Of a stretch of 35,343 nt of DNA, positions 26,384 to 35,336 are shown in pieces. Below the pieces are notes generated by a model. The model saw only the letters and a program-made list of their open reading frames with translations, did not search any database and was not told the origin of the DNA. A program made the position numbers and the translations under genes. The stretch lies in assembly GCA_014859445.1 (NCBI GenBank), contig JACUUC010000028.1:1-35343 (forward strand). The letters run 5' to 3'. This DNA is from Bacterioplanes sp. GTDB lineage: Bacteria > Pseudomonadota > Gammaproteobacteria > Pseudomonadales > Oceanobacteraceae. Each line of letters begins with the position of its first letter. The stretch's first letter is position 1.

Positions 26384-28753
26384 TTACGCATCCTTATCGG
26401 CTAAAAAGAACCAAGTATCCATCACCGAATCGGGGTTCAGCGAGACACTATCAATGCCGTGCTCCATCAGCCATTTGGCAAAATCTGGATGATCAGAAGG
26501 CCCTTGCCCACAAATACCAATGTACTTGTTAGCGGCTTTACACGCCTTGATGGCATTTTCCAGTAACGCCAAAATGGCCGGGTTACGCTCATCAAAAAGG
26601 TGCGCAATGATGCCAGAATCGCGATCCAAGCCCAAGGTTAATTGCGTTAAATCGTTCGAGCCTACCGAGAACCCATCAAAGTGTTCTAAAAACTGCTCGG
26701 CCAAAATGGCGTTGGCAGGCAACTCGCACATCATGATCAAGCGTAGGTCGTTTTCTCCGCGTTTTAAGCCATTTTCAGCCAACAGGTTCACTACCTGCTC
26801 CGCTTCGCCTACGGTACGAACAAACGGCACCATGATTTCGACGTTGGTAAAGCCCATGTCGTTACGCACCTTGCGCATCGCACGGCATTCCAGTTCAAAG
26901 CAGTCGCGGAAGTTTTTCGAAATGTAACGCGAGGCGCCACGGAAACCCAGCATCGGGTTTTCTTCTTCCGGTTCGTACAAACGGCCACCCAGTAAGTTAG
27001 CGTATTCGTTCGATTTAAAGTCCGACAGGCGCACAATCACACGCTTTGGCCAAAATGCCGCCGCCAATGTCGAAATGCCTTCCACCAATTTCTCTACGTA
27101 AAAATCAACAGGGCCAGCGTAACCCGCGATACGACGCTCAACGGTAGGCTTTACCTCCTCCGGCAAGCTATCAAAATTCAACAGTGCTTTAGGATGCACA
27201 CCAATCATACGGTTAATGATGAATTCCAATCGCGCTAGGCCCACCCCTTCGTTAGGCAACGCTTGGAAATCAAAGGCACGATCCGGGTTGCCCACGTTCA
27301 TCATGATTTTAAACGGCAGCTCCGGCATGGATTCGACACTGTTGGTGCGAATATCAAAATCCAATGCGCCGTCATAAACCAAACCGGTGTCGCCTTCAGC
27401 ACACGATACCGTCACCGATTGTCCTGTTTGCAATTTCTCGGTGGCGTCCTCGCAGCCAACCACGGCTGGAATACCCAATTCACGAGCAATAATGGCGGCG
27501 TGACACGTGCGCCCCCCGCGGTTGGTTACGATCGCGGCGGAGCGCTTCATCACCGGTTCCCAATCGGGATCGGTCATATCGGCCACCAGTACATCACCTT
27601 CCTGCACTTGCTCCATGTCGGCGATGCTTTTCACCACACGCACCGTACCTTTACCAATACGATGGCCGATGCTGCGACCTTCCACCAATACCGTACCGGT
27701 TTCATTCAACAAGTAACGTTCCATCACGGCTTTGCTGGCACGACTTTGTACCGTTTCTGGGCGTGCTTGTACGATGTACAACTGACCATCATCACCGTCT
27801 TTGGCCCATTCGATGTCCATGGGACGACCGTAATGTTGTTCGATGATTAATGCTTGACGAGCAAGGCTTTCGACTTCGTCATCGGAAATGGAAAAACGCT
27901 GACGTAGACTGGCATCCACACGTTGAGTTAACACCGACTTACCAACACTGGCGTCGTCGCCGTACACCATTTTGATGGCTTTCGCGCCTAAATTACGGCG
28001 TAAAATGGCAGGACGTTGTGCGCGCAGATTGCCTTTGTGTACGTAAAATTCATCGGGATTCACTGCGCCTTGCACAATGGTTTCACCCAACCCATACGAC
28101 GACGTAATGAACACGACCTGATCAAAGCCCGATTCGGTATCTAACGTGAATAGCACGCCACTCGATGCGGTTTCACTGCGTACCATGCGTTGAATACCGG
28201 CCGACAAAGCGACTTGATGATGATCGAAACCTTGGTGAACACGATAGGAGATGGCGCGGTCATTGAATAACGAGGCAAAGACATCACGAATCGCGTGTAA
28301 AACGTTCTCAACACCAACGATGTTCAAGTGGGTTTCTTGCTGACCCGCAAACGAGGCATCGGGTAAATCTTCAGCGGTGGCTGAAGAGCGCACGGCCACG
28401 GCCATGTGTTCATTGCCTTCCTGTAAACGCACAAACGCGTCTGTGACGGCCTGTTCTAATTGAGGTGGCAATGGGGCTTCATGAATCCACGCTCGAATAC
28501 GGCTGCCCGCCTCGGTTAGGGCTCGAATATCATCGACATCCAGTGTACTGAGTAACTCATTAATGCGATTGTCCAACCCTTGGTAGGCCAAGAACTCACG
28601 ATAAGCCGAAGCCGTTGTGGCAAAACCGTTAGGAACGGTCACTCCCGCACCGGCTAGGTTGCTGATCATTTCGCCCAGTGAGGCATTTTTGCCTCCCACT
28701 CGTTCCACATCGGCCATCGACACTTGGTCAAACCAGAGTACGTAATCAGTCAA
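26384..28753 (-). CDS. ppsA: phosphoenolpyruvate synthase
   Basis: PpsA makes PEP from pyruvate and ATP for gluconeogenesis, a natural partner to growth on propionate or other small acids. The product (789 residues) has the N-terminal ATP-grasp domain starting [13 protein letters not shown], the swivelling domain with phospho-histidine motif [21 protein letters not shown] at about residue 420, and the C-terminal PEP/pyruvate barrel ending in [30 protein letters not shown] choose the TTG at 28753 because GAGGAG (28766-28761) lies seven bases before it; the frame's first codon at 28768 overlaps that site. A GTG at 28756 is an alternative. Confidence 0.96.
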   Translation of the reverse strand: MTDYVLWFDQVSMADVERVGGKNASLGEMISNLAGAGVTVPNGFATTASAYREFLAYQGLDNRINELLSTLDVDDIRALTEAGSRIRAWIHEAPLPPQLEQAVTDAFVRLQEGNEHMAVAVRSSATAEDLPDASFAGQQETHLNIVGVENVLHAIRDVFASLFNDRAISYRVHQGFDHHQVALSAGIQRMVRSETASSGVLFTLDTESGFDQVVFITSSYGLGETIVQGAVNPDEFYVHKGNLRAQRPAILRRNLGAKAIKMVYGDDASVGKSVLTQRVDASLRQRFSISDDEVESLARQALIIEQHYGRPMDIEWAKDGDDGQLYIVQARPETVQSRASKAVMERYLLNETGTVLVEGRSIGHRIGKGTVRVVKSIADMEQVQEGDVLVADMTDPDWEPVMKRSAAIVTNRGGRTCHAAIIARELGIPAVVGCEDATEKLQTGQSVTVSCAEGDTGLVYDGALDFDIRTNSVESMPELPFKIMMNVGNPDRAFDFQALPNEGVGLARLEFIINRMIGVHPKALLNFDSLPEEVKPTVERRIAGYAGPVDFYVEKLVEGISTLAAAFWPKRVIVRLSDFKSNEYANLLGGRLYEPEEENPMLGFRGASRYISKNFRDCFELECRAMRKVRNDMGFTNVEIMVPFVRTVGEAEQVVNLLAENGLKRGENDLRLIMMCELPANAILAEQFLEHFDGFSVGSNDLTQLTLGLDRDSGIIAHLFDERNPAILALLENAIKACKAANKYIGICGQGPSDHPDFAKWLMEHGIDSVSLNPDSVMDTWFFLADKDA

Positions 28754-28846
28754 CACTCTTCTCCTCAATTGATCGGCTTGCTTTTATCGCTGCGGGGAAT
28801 GCCCTATAGTGCCCTCATACTAAGTGCAGCCAGAACAAATTTCCAC
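28754..28846. promoter_or_regulatory. ppsA-ppsR divergent promoter region
   Basis: Ninety-three bases separate the divergent starts. A TATAGT (28805-28810) on the plus strand could be the ppsR -10 box; a matching -35 is weak. Shared control of the enzyme and its regulator is expected from this layout. Confidence 0.4.
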
Positions 28847-29668
28847 ATGAAGCGATACGCATTCTTTATTTCAGATGGAACCGGCATTACTGCCGAGACC
28901 TTAGGTAACAGTTTATTGTCTCAATTTGAGGGTATCACGTTTGAACGTGTGACCCTGCCGTACATCGACAACCTAGACAAAGCCCAACAGGCGGTGACTA
29001 AGATCAATGAGTCAGCGGCCAACAGCGGGTTTCCGGCCATTATCATTGACACCGTTGTTGATAAAAACATTCGCACCATCATTGATACCGCCAACGCCTT
29101 TAAAATTGATATTTTCGCGGCCTTTTTGGCGCCACTCGAACAAGAACTCGGCGAGCAATCATCGTATACCGTGGGCAAATCCCATTCCCCGGCCGATAGC
29201 ACCAATTATCGTGATCGCATTGCGGCGGTCAATTTTGCCCTCGATAATGATGACGGCGCTCGCACGCAACACTATGCCGATGCCGACATCATTTTGGTGG
29301 GCGTATCACGCTGCGGTAAAACGCCAACGAGTTTGTACATGGCCATGCAGTTTGGCATTAAAGCCGCCAACTACCCACTCACCGAAGACGATATGGCGGA
29401 TTTAACGCTGCCAGCGAGTTTACGGACACACAAACACAAGCTGTTTGGCTTGACCATTGATCCAGATCGGTTATCAGCGATTCGCACCGAACGACGCGCT
29501 AACAGTCGTTATGCCTCACTCAAGCAATGTTATCACGAAGTGGATGAAGTGGAGTTGCTGTATCAGCGCGAAGGACTGAAGTTTATCAGCACCACGGACA
29601 AGTCCATCGAAGAAATCGCCACGCGCATTATGGCGGAAACGGGCTTGCAACGTCGCTTACAAAGCTAG
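28847..29668 (+). CDS. ppsR: PEP synthase regulatory protein (kinase/pyrophosphorylase)
   Basis: PpsR is the DUF299-type bifunctional enzyme that inactivates PpsA by ADP-dependent phosphorylation and reactivates it by phosphate-dependent release of pyrophosphate. The 273 residues begin [20 protein letters not shown], the family start, and contain the P-loop GVSRCGKT at 152-159. The ATG at 28847 is chosen because the family begins here; the open frame upstream from 28724 overlaps ppsA. Its last 41 bases overlap the convergent hydrolase gene. Confidence 0.95.
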   Translation: MKRYAFFISDGTGITAETLGNSLLSQFEGITFERVTLPYIDNLDKAQQAVTKINESAANSGFPAIIIDTVVDKNIRTIIDTANAFKIDIFAAFLAPLEQELGEQSSYTVGKSHSPADSTNYRDRIAAVNFALDNDDGARTQHYADADIILVGVSRCGKTPTSLYMAMQFGIKAANYPLTEDDMADLTLPASLRTHKHKLFGLTIDPDRLSAIRTERRANSRYASLKQCYHEVDEVELLYQREGLKFISTTDKSIEEIATRIMAETGLQRRLQS

Positions 29669-30485
29669 ACATGGCTTGCGCAATAAAACGCGGTTTACTG
29701 AACACTAGGCTGTGATCGGCATTGGGGACATTCACATAGCGCCAATATTCACTTTGCTCAGCAAGCTGTTGATGACGCAGATGCATGTGTGCGGAGCTGA
29801 GTTCACCGACAAAACTCATTCCTGGCCATGGCGAGCGCCACTGCACCAACGTGTGTTGTTGCTGCTCTAGCACATCGCTCACCGCCAGCAACGCTTGACT
29901 AAAACCGGGGGCAAATTGCCGCAAACGACGCAATGTGAGTTTTTCGCTGCGCTCATCCGGTAGACGATTGGGCGATACCGAATTGAGAAAATGTCGATAA
30001 TGGGCTTCATGATCCGGTTGCTGCTGAATACCCACAGCCAATGCTCGATACTCGTCCGCCTTACGTTGTAATAATTCAGGCTGACTGGCAAGCAGCATGG
30101 CGGGTTCAAGTAAAAAACACCGCCCCTGAAACCGATCTAGGCTATTGAGTAACGCAATGGCGACCATACCACCAAAGGAATAACCCGCGATGTCATACTG
30201 CGTCCAGTCCAAGGCACAGAGCAGTTCTGCGACTTGGCGTTGGTAGTCGGGAATGCTTGGCGTTTCCGTATTGAGAAAATGAGACTGCCCCATGCCGGCC
30301 AAATCCACCACCAACACTTCATCCCAGCCTTGCAAATAATTGGCTAAGTAGGTCCAGGTCACTTCGCCAGGCACACCAGCCCCGTGTAACAGCACCAAAC
30401 GCCGACGAGGTTGATTAGGGTATTGCAATAGCAACGCGTGTTGTTTTGCCGTCGCGGTAATGAGGTTAATCGGATGTTTTTCCAT
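29628..30485 (-). CDS. alpha/beta hydrolase at the end of the C39/outer-membrane locus
   Basis: A 285-residue alpha/beta-hydrolase with [20 protein letters not shown] (oxyanion motif), [10 protein letters not shown], the nucleophile elbow GYSFGG with Ser103, and a catalytic His in PNADHSLVF. There is no signal peptide. It resembles small esterase/BioH-like enzymes; the substrate is unknown. Its ATG overlaps the end of the DUF4124 gene by 20 bases, so it belongs to the same message, yet its job in a surface-protein locus is unclear. The 3' end overlaps ppsR head-on by 41 bases. Confidence 0.75.
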   Translation of the reverse strand: MEKHPINLITATAKQHALLLQYPNQPRRRLVLLHGAGVPGEVTWTYLANYLQGWDEVLVVDLAGMGQSHFLNTETPSIPDYQRQVAELLCALDWTQYDIAGYSFGGMVAIALLNSLDRFQGRCFLLEPAMLLASQPELLQRKADEYRALAVGIQQQPDHEAHYRHFLNSVSPNRLPDERSEKLTLRRLRQFAPGFSQALLAVSDVLEQQQHTLVQWRSPWPGMSFVGELSSAHMHLRHQQLAEQSEYWRYVNVPNADHSLVFSKPRFIAQAMSSFVSDVASPFPP

Positions 30486-31470
30486 GAATCCAACGCAAGT
30501 CTATTGACGCATTATCCGCCTGAGTCTGCGGAAAAAACACGATAATGAACTGAATTTCCGGATCGTCCAAGAGCAATCGACTTTCTTGATAGGGTTGCGT
30601 CGCCCAAGTTCCGGCAATGGCGTGTGTCACAATAGGGGCAACAAGATGCAATGGTTGCCATTGTGCATTCAAAGCCAGCACAACAGGCGCTTGTTGGATA
30701 TTGCGAAGCTTTACTAAGACGTCACGTCCAGTGGCCAAGGCCGATTCCAATTGGATGTACCACGCTTGATAGTACTCCTCACCATTCACACTCAATAACT
30801 GCTCGCGAAAACCACTTAATACCAGCCGCTCTTCGGCGGCCAGTCGATGCTTGAATGCGGAACGGTACTGCTGACAACAAGCGACACCGTCACTATCGAC
30901 ATTGCGCAATGGCTGAGCAAGCAGATGATCATAAGCGATCTCTTCTTCAATTTTCTCAGCCTCACGCGCTGCGACTTCTGCGGATTTTTTGTACCTTTGC
31001 GTGCGACGTATACCTTGCTCATCAATCCACACATAAAAAGCCGGATTATCGTCTTCATATTGTTGTTGCTGCGCATGAAACTCATCCTCAGTAACGTAAT
31101 CATCACTCTGCGGAGACGGTACCGTGGGTAGAATGGGGCTGATGGGAATATTGGTACCAGGAATAACCTGCAAACTCTCAACAACAGCACTGCCTTTGCG
31201 CAGGGTTTGCTGTGTCGATGTGCCTGAGGATGGATCGATTGCTGTGGATGAGGACGACGCTGACGGTGGTTTAGGGGAATTGTGGATTTGCCCCTGAGCA
31301 TCGACCCAAGTGTAGTATTCCTGTGCCGTGGCGACCACTGGCATCGCCAGCAGTGCCACCCACAACAGGATTAAAATTTGGTACGGAAGCTGATACCCGC
31401 CACACCAAAAGTGAGCTTGGTTTCGACATCCAGACCGGGGTAAGGATTGGTGACAGTACATGTTAAACAA
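30466..31470 (-). CDS. periplasmic DUF4124-type protein, start uncertain
   Basis: The mature part starts QEYYTWVDAQGQIHNSPKPP, a DUF4124 motif (YxWVDxxGxxxxS), and a second copy, FYVWIDEQGIRRTQRYKKS, lies about 120 residues later after a Ser/Thr/Pro-rich linker. A helical part with a CC pair follows, then a beta-rich C-terminal domain of about 120 residues that recalls MalM-type periplasmic proteins (weak). A signal-like segment, ILILLWVALLAMPVVATAQ, precedes the mature part. The first ATG, at 31470, would overlap the FadL-type gene by 100 bases; a TTG near 31364 directly before WVALLAMP is an attractive alternative, but lacks a clear ribosome-binding site. Confidence 0.65.
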   Translation of the reverse strand: MFNMYCHQSLPRSGCRNQAHFWCGGYQLPYQILILLWVALLAMPVVATAQEYYTWVDAQGQIHNSPKPPSASSSSTAIDPSSGTSTQQTLRKGSAVVESLQVIPGTNIPISPILPTVPSPQSDDYVTEDEFHAQQQQYEDDNPAFYVWIDEQGIRRTQRYKKSAEVAAREAEKIEEEIAYDHLLAQPLRNVDSDGVACCQQYRSAFKHRLAAEERLVLSGFREQLLSVNGEEYYQAWYIQLESALATGRDVLVKLRNIQQAPVVLALNAQWQPLHLVAPIVTHAIAGTWATQPYQESRLLLDDPEIQFIIVFFPQTQADNASIDLRWIHGKTSD

Positions 31471-33008
31471 TTCCGATTGAGCGCATCACTGGAGTTCGGA
31501 TACAAATCTCCGTCAACGGCAGTTTGCGGATCCGCTTTAATTGACTCACGAGACTGCATGAAACTGAGTGACAGATCAACCACGGTGTCGCGATCCCATT
31601 GATACCCCATACCAATACTGTACAGGCGAGCAAAACCCAATGGCGCTTGAATACTGCGTGCATCATCAGGAATGGCGGTTTCACGTGGCTCATAACCCAA
31701 ACGTAATTGCACACGTGAGTTTAAGTCGTATTGGAAACCAAACGCCCAGCTCCAAACACTCTTATACCCCAATGGTTGATTGAGACTGGTGTCTGTCACC
31801 AATTCCGGAGCCAGTGTTTTTGCCGTACTTAAAAAGCTCACAGGACGGTCAAATTCCAACAATAACGAATCCCACTTGGCAAAATCTGTCCAACCGGCGT
31901 CAACGTTAATTTGATAACGCTCTAAGAAACGGAACTTAGTACCAATTTGCAAATGCTGCGGGTATGTCAATTCGGTGGAAACGTGTCCCGATTCTTTTTT
32001 CACCCCCGTCGGCAATGAGAAGATCGCACCACCAATGGCACCGACAATGGAGGAACGGAAACTACGAAAGAAGTTGGCAAAATCATCGGTGTACTCTAAG
32101 TCATACGTTCCTTTTAACCGCGATCTCGCTTCACTTTGATAGCCTAACCCTAATGCAAACCAAGGCTTAGGCTCCCACAAAAAGCCAAAGTTAAACGATG
32201 GTGATAAGGTTTCTTCGGTAATGATGGTTAACTCACCGACATCTTGATACGGGCCCACTTTGCCACCGCACAAGGTCACAATGGGTGCAAGAGGATCATT
32301 ACCGGTCGGATTGCCATTGTCATCAAAACAACCAAAGGCGTTTTGCAATTCCTCCAAGACGCCAATCAACACGCTAGGCGCACGTAAGTCTTGCTTTAAG
32401 GCGACCGTTTGGTGGGAAAATAACACCCCAAACCCCACCGAAAAGGTATCGCTGACTTCGTAACCAAACGATGGTGACAAATAGGTAAATCGCTGCAGCG
32501 CCACTTGTTTGGCTTGATAGCGGCCAGGATCGTCATCTGCTTTGGCAAAACCGGCCGCCATCGGTGCGTAGGCCGCATTGGCAAACGTAAAGCGAGATCC
32601 GGGTGGTTTAATCGACACGCCACCGGTTGGTAGTGTCAGTACTGGCAGATCCAGCGGCATCAAACCAATGCCAGGAATATACGCAGCGGCCGTCGCTCGA
32701 CTCTTTCCTTCTCGCAACACGGGGTCCGTATGAATACGCAGCAAACCAGCATCATCCGCCACATAATCACGGGGCAGAGAAAAAGAGGCTTCGGATTGAA
32801 GCAGAATGTTCATCGCCTGAAATTGTACCTGGCGACCATCAAGTTTCGTTAATCCGGCTGGATTAAAATGGATATCCATAATCCCCGTTGGGTCTGCCGT
32901 AACGGCATTACCCAACGACATGGCTTTGGTATCCAAAAACAGGTTTTGTGCCAATTGTGCGTTTGCCCCTAAAGGCAGCAAAATGGCTAACCACATGAGA
33001 ATGCGCAT
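31371..33008 (-). CDS. OmpP1/FadL-family outer-membrane protein
   Basis: FadL-type proteins are 14-stranded barrels that take up hydrophobic molecules; the N-terminal hatch is seen here as AMSLGNAVTADPTGIMDIHFNPAGLTKLDGRQVQ after a signal peptide (MRILMWLAILLPLGANAQ). The protein ends in GISFRTKF, with the C-terminal Phe expected for BAM-dependent insertion. At 545 residues it is about 100 longer than typical FadL. Extra loops contain Cys pairs (AFGCFDDNGN...VTLCGG and NRNCLTCTVTN) that could form disulfides outside. I use ATG 33008, which gives a clean signal peptide; the frame starts at a TTG at 33056. It follows the smaller barrel gene closely. Confidence 0.85.
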   Translation of the reverse strand: MRILMWLAILLPLGANAQLAQNLFLDTKAMSLGNAVTADPTGIMDIHFNPAGLTKLDGRQVQFQAMNILLQSEASFSLPRDYVADDAGLLRIHTDPVLREGKSRATAAAYIPGIGLMPLDLPVLTLPTGGVSIKPPGSRFTFANAAYAPMAAGFAKADDDPGRYQAKQVALQRFTYLSPSFGYEVSDTFSVGFGVLFSHQTVALKQDLRAPSVLIGVLEELQNAFGCFDDNGNPTGNDPLAPIVTLCGGKVGPYQDVGELTIITEETLSPSFNFGFLWEPKPWFALGLGYQSEARSRLKGTYDLEYTDDFANFFRSFRSSIVGAIGGAIFSLPTGVKKESGHVSTELTYPQHLQIGTKFRFLERYQINVDAGWTDFAKWDSLLLEFDRPVSFLSTAKTLAPELVTDTSLNQPLGYKSVWSWAFGFQYDLNSRVQLRLGYEPRETAIPDDARSIQAPLGFARLYSIGMGYQWDRDTVVDLSLSFMQSRESIKADPQTAVDGDLYPNSSDALNRNCLTCTVTNPYPGLDVETKLTFGVAGISFRTKF

Positions 33009-33056
33009 AGTCCGTCGCCACAATATTGTTATTATCATAAAAAAGGTAATGGCCAA

Positions 33057-34127
33057 TTAGTTACGTGATGAAGGCTTTAAACCTTCAATGTCAATGGGCA
33101 ACGATAAACCTAAAATAATATCGGGTGACAACTCGGTCATACCAAAACCCACATTCACATTCGCGATGGTTTTCGGTGATACACGCAGACCTAGGGCAAA
33201 ATTCATGATGCCACTCATCTGGCTGCTCGAGATCGATTCTCGTTTTTGATCCGTTGCCGGCGTATACAACACAAACCGTGTTTCGTCGTTGTATGACCCT
33301 TGGAATGACACACTCAGCGACACGTCATAGGACAATGAATAGGCAAAACCCATGGAAAACGAATACGAACTGCCTGGGTGTATTTCGCGCAACAACGAAC
33401 CACCGCGACGCTGATTCAAATCGGTCTCGGAAAGGTTGTACGTGTACGAACCCGAACCGAACAGCACTACCGGGTCGAGTACTTTTGACGCACTCATGCC
33501 CGCACTCACACTGTAGTAACCTGAGCCCGTGGCAAGATCGCGATCCAGATTCATTTCATAAGGGCTATCGCCGGTTTTTAACTTCAGGGTGCCAAACACC
33601 GTACGACTGATTTTACCGGGCACGTATTCCCATGGCTGCCAACGCACGGTACCGCTCAAATCCCCTAAACCATAGCCCGTTAACGACTCTTCTGTGTCGT
33701 ATTTCGCGACCAACGGCAAACGCCCACTTAAGGTCACGTTATTGAGCAAGCCATAATCCAAGGTAAAAGCATTGGTAAAAGTATGACTAGCAGCAGGCTG
33801 CACGTCGGCATTACGAATAATCGAAGTGCCCCCTACAATCTCACCATCACTGTTACGCTGTGGCTCAATCAGCAAGTCGATGCGTTGATCGCCGTAGTAA
33901 CTGTAATCGAAGTTGTAATTGAGCGACACGCCACCACGCTGCAACAGCGAGTAGCTTTTTTCGGCGGCTTCAAACACCTGTTCAAGAGCGCGCTCGGTGT
34001 CTGTGTCACTGTCTTGGCGTGCTAATGCCTCTCGTGCTGCCGATAAATCACGACCATCATTGGCGTGCACCATTGGCACTAACGCCAACAGCAGAGGAAT
34101 TGTGATGAGAGTATGGCGAGTCAGCAT
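33057..34127 (-). CDS. outer-membrane beta-barrel with helical N-terminus
   Basis: A 356-residue exported protein: signal peptide MLTRHTLITIPLLLALVPMVHA, then about 45 helical, charged residues (DGRDLSAAREALARQ...ERALEQVFEAAEKSYSLLQR), then alternating amphipathic strands typical of a barrel of the Phenol_MetA_deg type (FTLDYGLLNNVTLSGRLPLVAKY, YGLGDLSGTVRWQPW). A helix-then-barrel layout is that of FapF, the secretion pore of the Pseudomonas Fap amyloid, whose N-terminal coiled coil plugs the pore. The similarity is in layout; sequence homology was not tested. The barrel ends before a short polar tail (EGLKPSSRN) with no terminal aromatic. AAAGGAAG precedes the ATG. It lies between the C39 peptidase and FadL-type genes. 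Confidence 0.75.
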   Translation of the reverse strand: MLTRHTLITIPLLLALVPMVHANDGRDLSAAREALARQDSDTDTERALEQVFEAAEKSYSLLQRGGVSLNYNFDYSYYGDQRIDLLIEPQRNSDGEIVGGTSIIRNADVQPAASHTFTNAFTLDYGLLNNVTLSGRLPLVAKYDTEESLTGYGLGDLSGTVRWQPWEYVPGKISRTVFGTLKLKTGDSPYEMNLDRDLATGSGYYSVSAGMSASKVLDPVVLFGSGSYTYNLSETDLNQRRGGSLLREIHPGSSYSFSMGFAYSLSYDVSLSVSFQGSYNDETRFVLYTPATDQKRESISSSQMSGIMNFALGLRVSPKTIANVNVGFGMTELSPDIILGLSLPIDIEGLKPSSRN

Positions 34128-34154
34128 GTAACTTCCTTTCGTCCAATGTTGTTA

Positions 34155-35087
34155 TTATTTTCTTCTAAAACGCAGCGACTTCTCGATGCTTTCGAACGGA
34201 TTATCAGTGGTTATTGCGTTAAGCTCACGCTGGCGTAAACCATCCGCACGGGTTTCAAGTGTGATGTCATACAGCAAATCACCCGCGTCGTTGCGCACAG
34301 CCTGACCATTAGCATCAACGCGAACATCAAAACTGGAGCGAACATTATTGTTGAGTTGTGCGATCTGATTACCAATTTTGTCTTCGTATTTCATCGCCAG
34401 TAACGGAAATTCTCGAAAACTGTTTTCGGCAATTAAATAATCCGACACAAAACGCAAATCTTCGTCACGCAATTCCAAGCCATTGGTTGGTTTGTGACCG
34501 TTAGGAAACACAATAAACAACACATTGTCATCCCAGATTTCCATAAACCGATGCAAGGTAAAGCTGAGATTACCCAAGGCCGGATCAGCCACATAAACAC
34601 GTCCTTCGTGCACCGCACGAATGACCACAAAGTGCTTGAAGCCAGCGTATTCAATCGGCGCAATGGCGGGATGATCAAGGGCAATCAAATCTTTTTCTTG
34701 GGCACGAAAACCACCCGATGGGTGACCCAACGCCGTCACTAGGCGCTTCATGTCCAGCAATGAGAAGCCTCGACGCTGAATGATGCGTTCGGTTTCGCCA
34801 AATCGAAGCAAGCCTTCCATCACTTGGCGCTCTTGGAAGTTACGGCCGAGATAGAAGTCGAGCAAGGTTGTGAGGGCGGCCGAACCACAAGAATAGTCGT
34901 ATTGCTGACGCACGACGTTACGGAATTTTTGCACCACAAAGGGTTCGACATTAACCACTTGGTCATGCACAAAAGATTGATTCACATCGAGCCGAATAAC
35001 CGTATCGCCAGGTTTGCGATCGTTTACATCGGACAACTCGTGAACCATGGCGAAGCCAATGATTGATCCGAGGAGAATGAGCAACAC
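34155..35087 (-). CDS. membrane-anchored C39-type cysteine peptidase
   Basis: C39 peptidases cut leader peptides, usually after a double-glycine motif, and normally sit at the N-terminus of an ABC exporter. Here the peptidase is free-standing: QQYDYSCGSAALTTLL with Gln61 (oxyanion) and Cys67, KHFVVIRAV with His152, and YVADPALG with Asp168 form a complete active site. A membrane or signal segment (MLLILLGSIIGFAMVH) precedes it. About 110 extra residues follow, of unknown role. A free C39 protease next to a helix-plugged barrel recalls FapD. The start is a GTG at 35087 without a well-spaced ribosome-binding site; the frame is open upstream to 35160 but has no ATG. Confidence 0.82.
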   Translation of the reverse strand: MLLILLGSIIGFAMVHELSDVNDRKPGDTVIRLDVNQSFVHDQVVNVEPFVVQKFRNVVRQQYDYSCGSAALTTLLDFYLGRNFQERQVMEGLLRFGETERIIQRRGFSLLDMKRLVTALGHPSGGFRAQEKDLIALDHPAIAPIEYAGFKHFVVIRAVHEGRVYVADPALGNLSFTLHRFMEIWDDNVLFIVFPNGHKPTNGLELRDEDLRFVSDYLIAENSFREFPLLAMKYEDKIGNQIAQLNNNVRSSFDVRVDANGQAVRNDAGDLLYDITLETRADGLRQRELNAITTDNPFESIEKSLRFRRK

Positions 35088-35336
35088 ATGCGTAGGCCTA
35101 AGGCCCCTCCGACTTGTTATTGTTTTATTGTTATCGTTTGTAAGTCTTGTCTCATGTTACATAAAAATACACTTCTGACCAACCTCTATTTGATGATTCA
35201 ACGGCTTTTTTTAGCGCTTTTTACGCCAACACCACAGCAGTCAATGAGTGTCACTTTACATCTCGCCAAAATGACCTAAAGGGACAAAAATACAACCAAT
35301 GGCACCCACCACTTCATCGACAAAAGGAAAACCAAC
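35088..35336. promoter_or_regulatory. divergent intergenic region
   Basis: These 249 bases separate the C39 gene from a divergent gene starting at 35337. They are AT-rich and hold the predicted minus-strand promoter. I see no clear plus-strand -35/-10 pair and no credible small gene. Confidence 0.5.
35154..35182 (-). promoter_or_regulatory. predicted promoter of the C39/outer-membrane operon
   Basis: On the minus strand TTGGTC (35182-35177), a 17-base spacer and TAACAT (35159-35154) form a fair sigma70 promoter 67 bases before the C39 start. Transcription would start near 35147. Confidence 0.5.

Noticed and set aside
28724-28846. 41-residue N-terminal extension of PpsR
   Set aside because: The family starts at [13 protein letters not shown], and the extension overlaps the ppsA start region on the other strand.
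34155-35087. C39 peptidase as part of a bacteriocin ABC exporter
   Set aside because: The frame ends about 110 residues after the peptidase domain, with no transmembrane bundle or ATPase motifs, and no ABC gene lies near.
29628-35087. A straightforward Fap amyloid operon
   Set aside because: Only the protease and barrel layout correspond; no FapB/FapC-type repeat protein, FapA or FapE is seen, and the FadL-type and DUF4124 genes are not part of fap.
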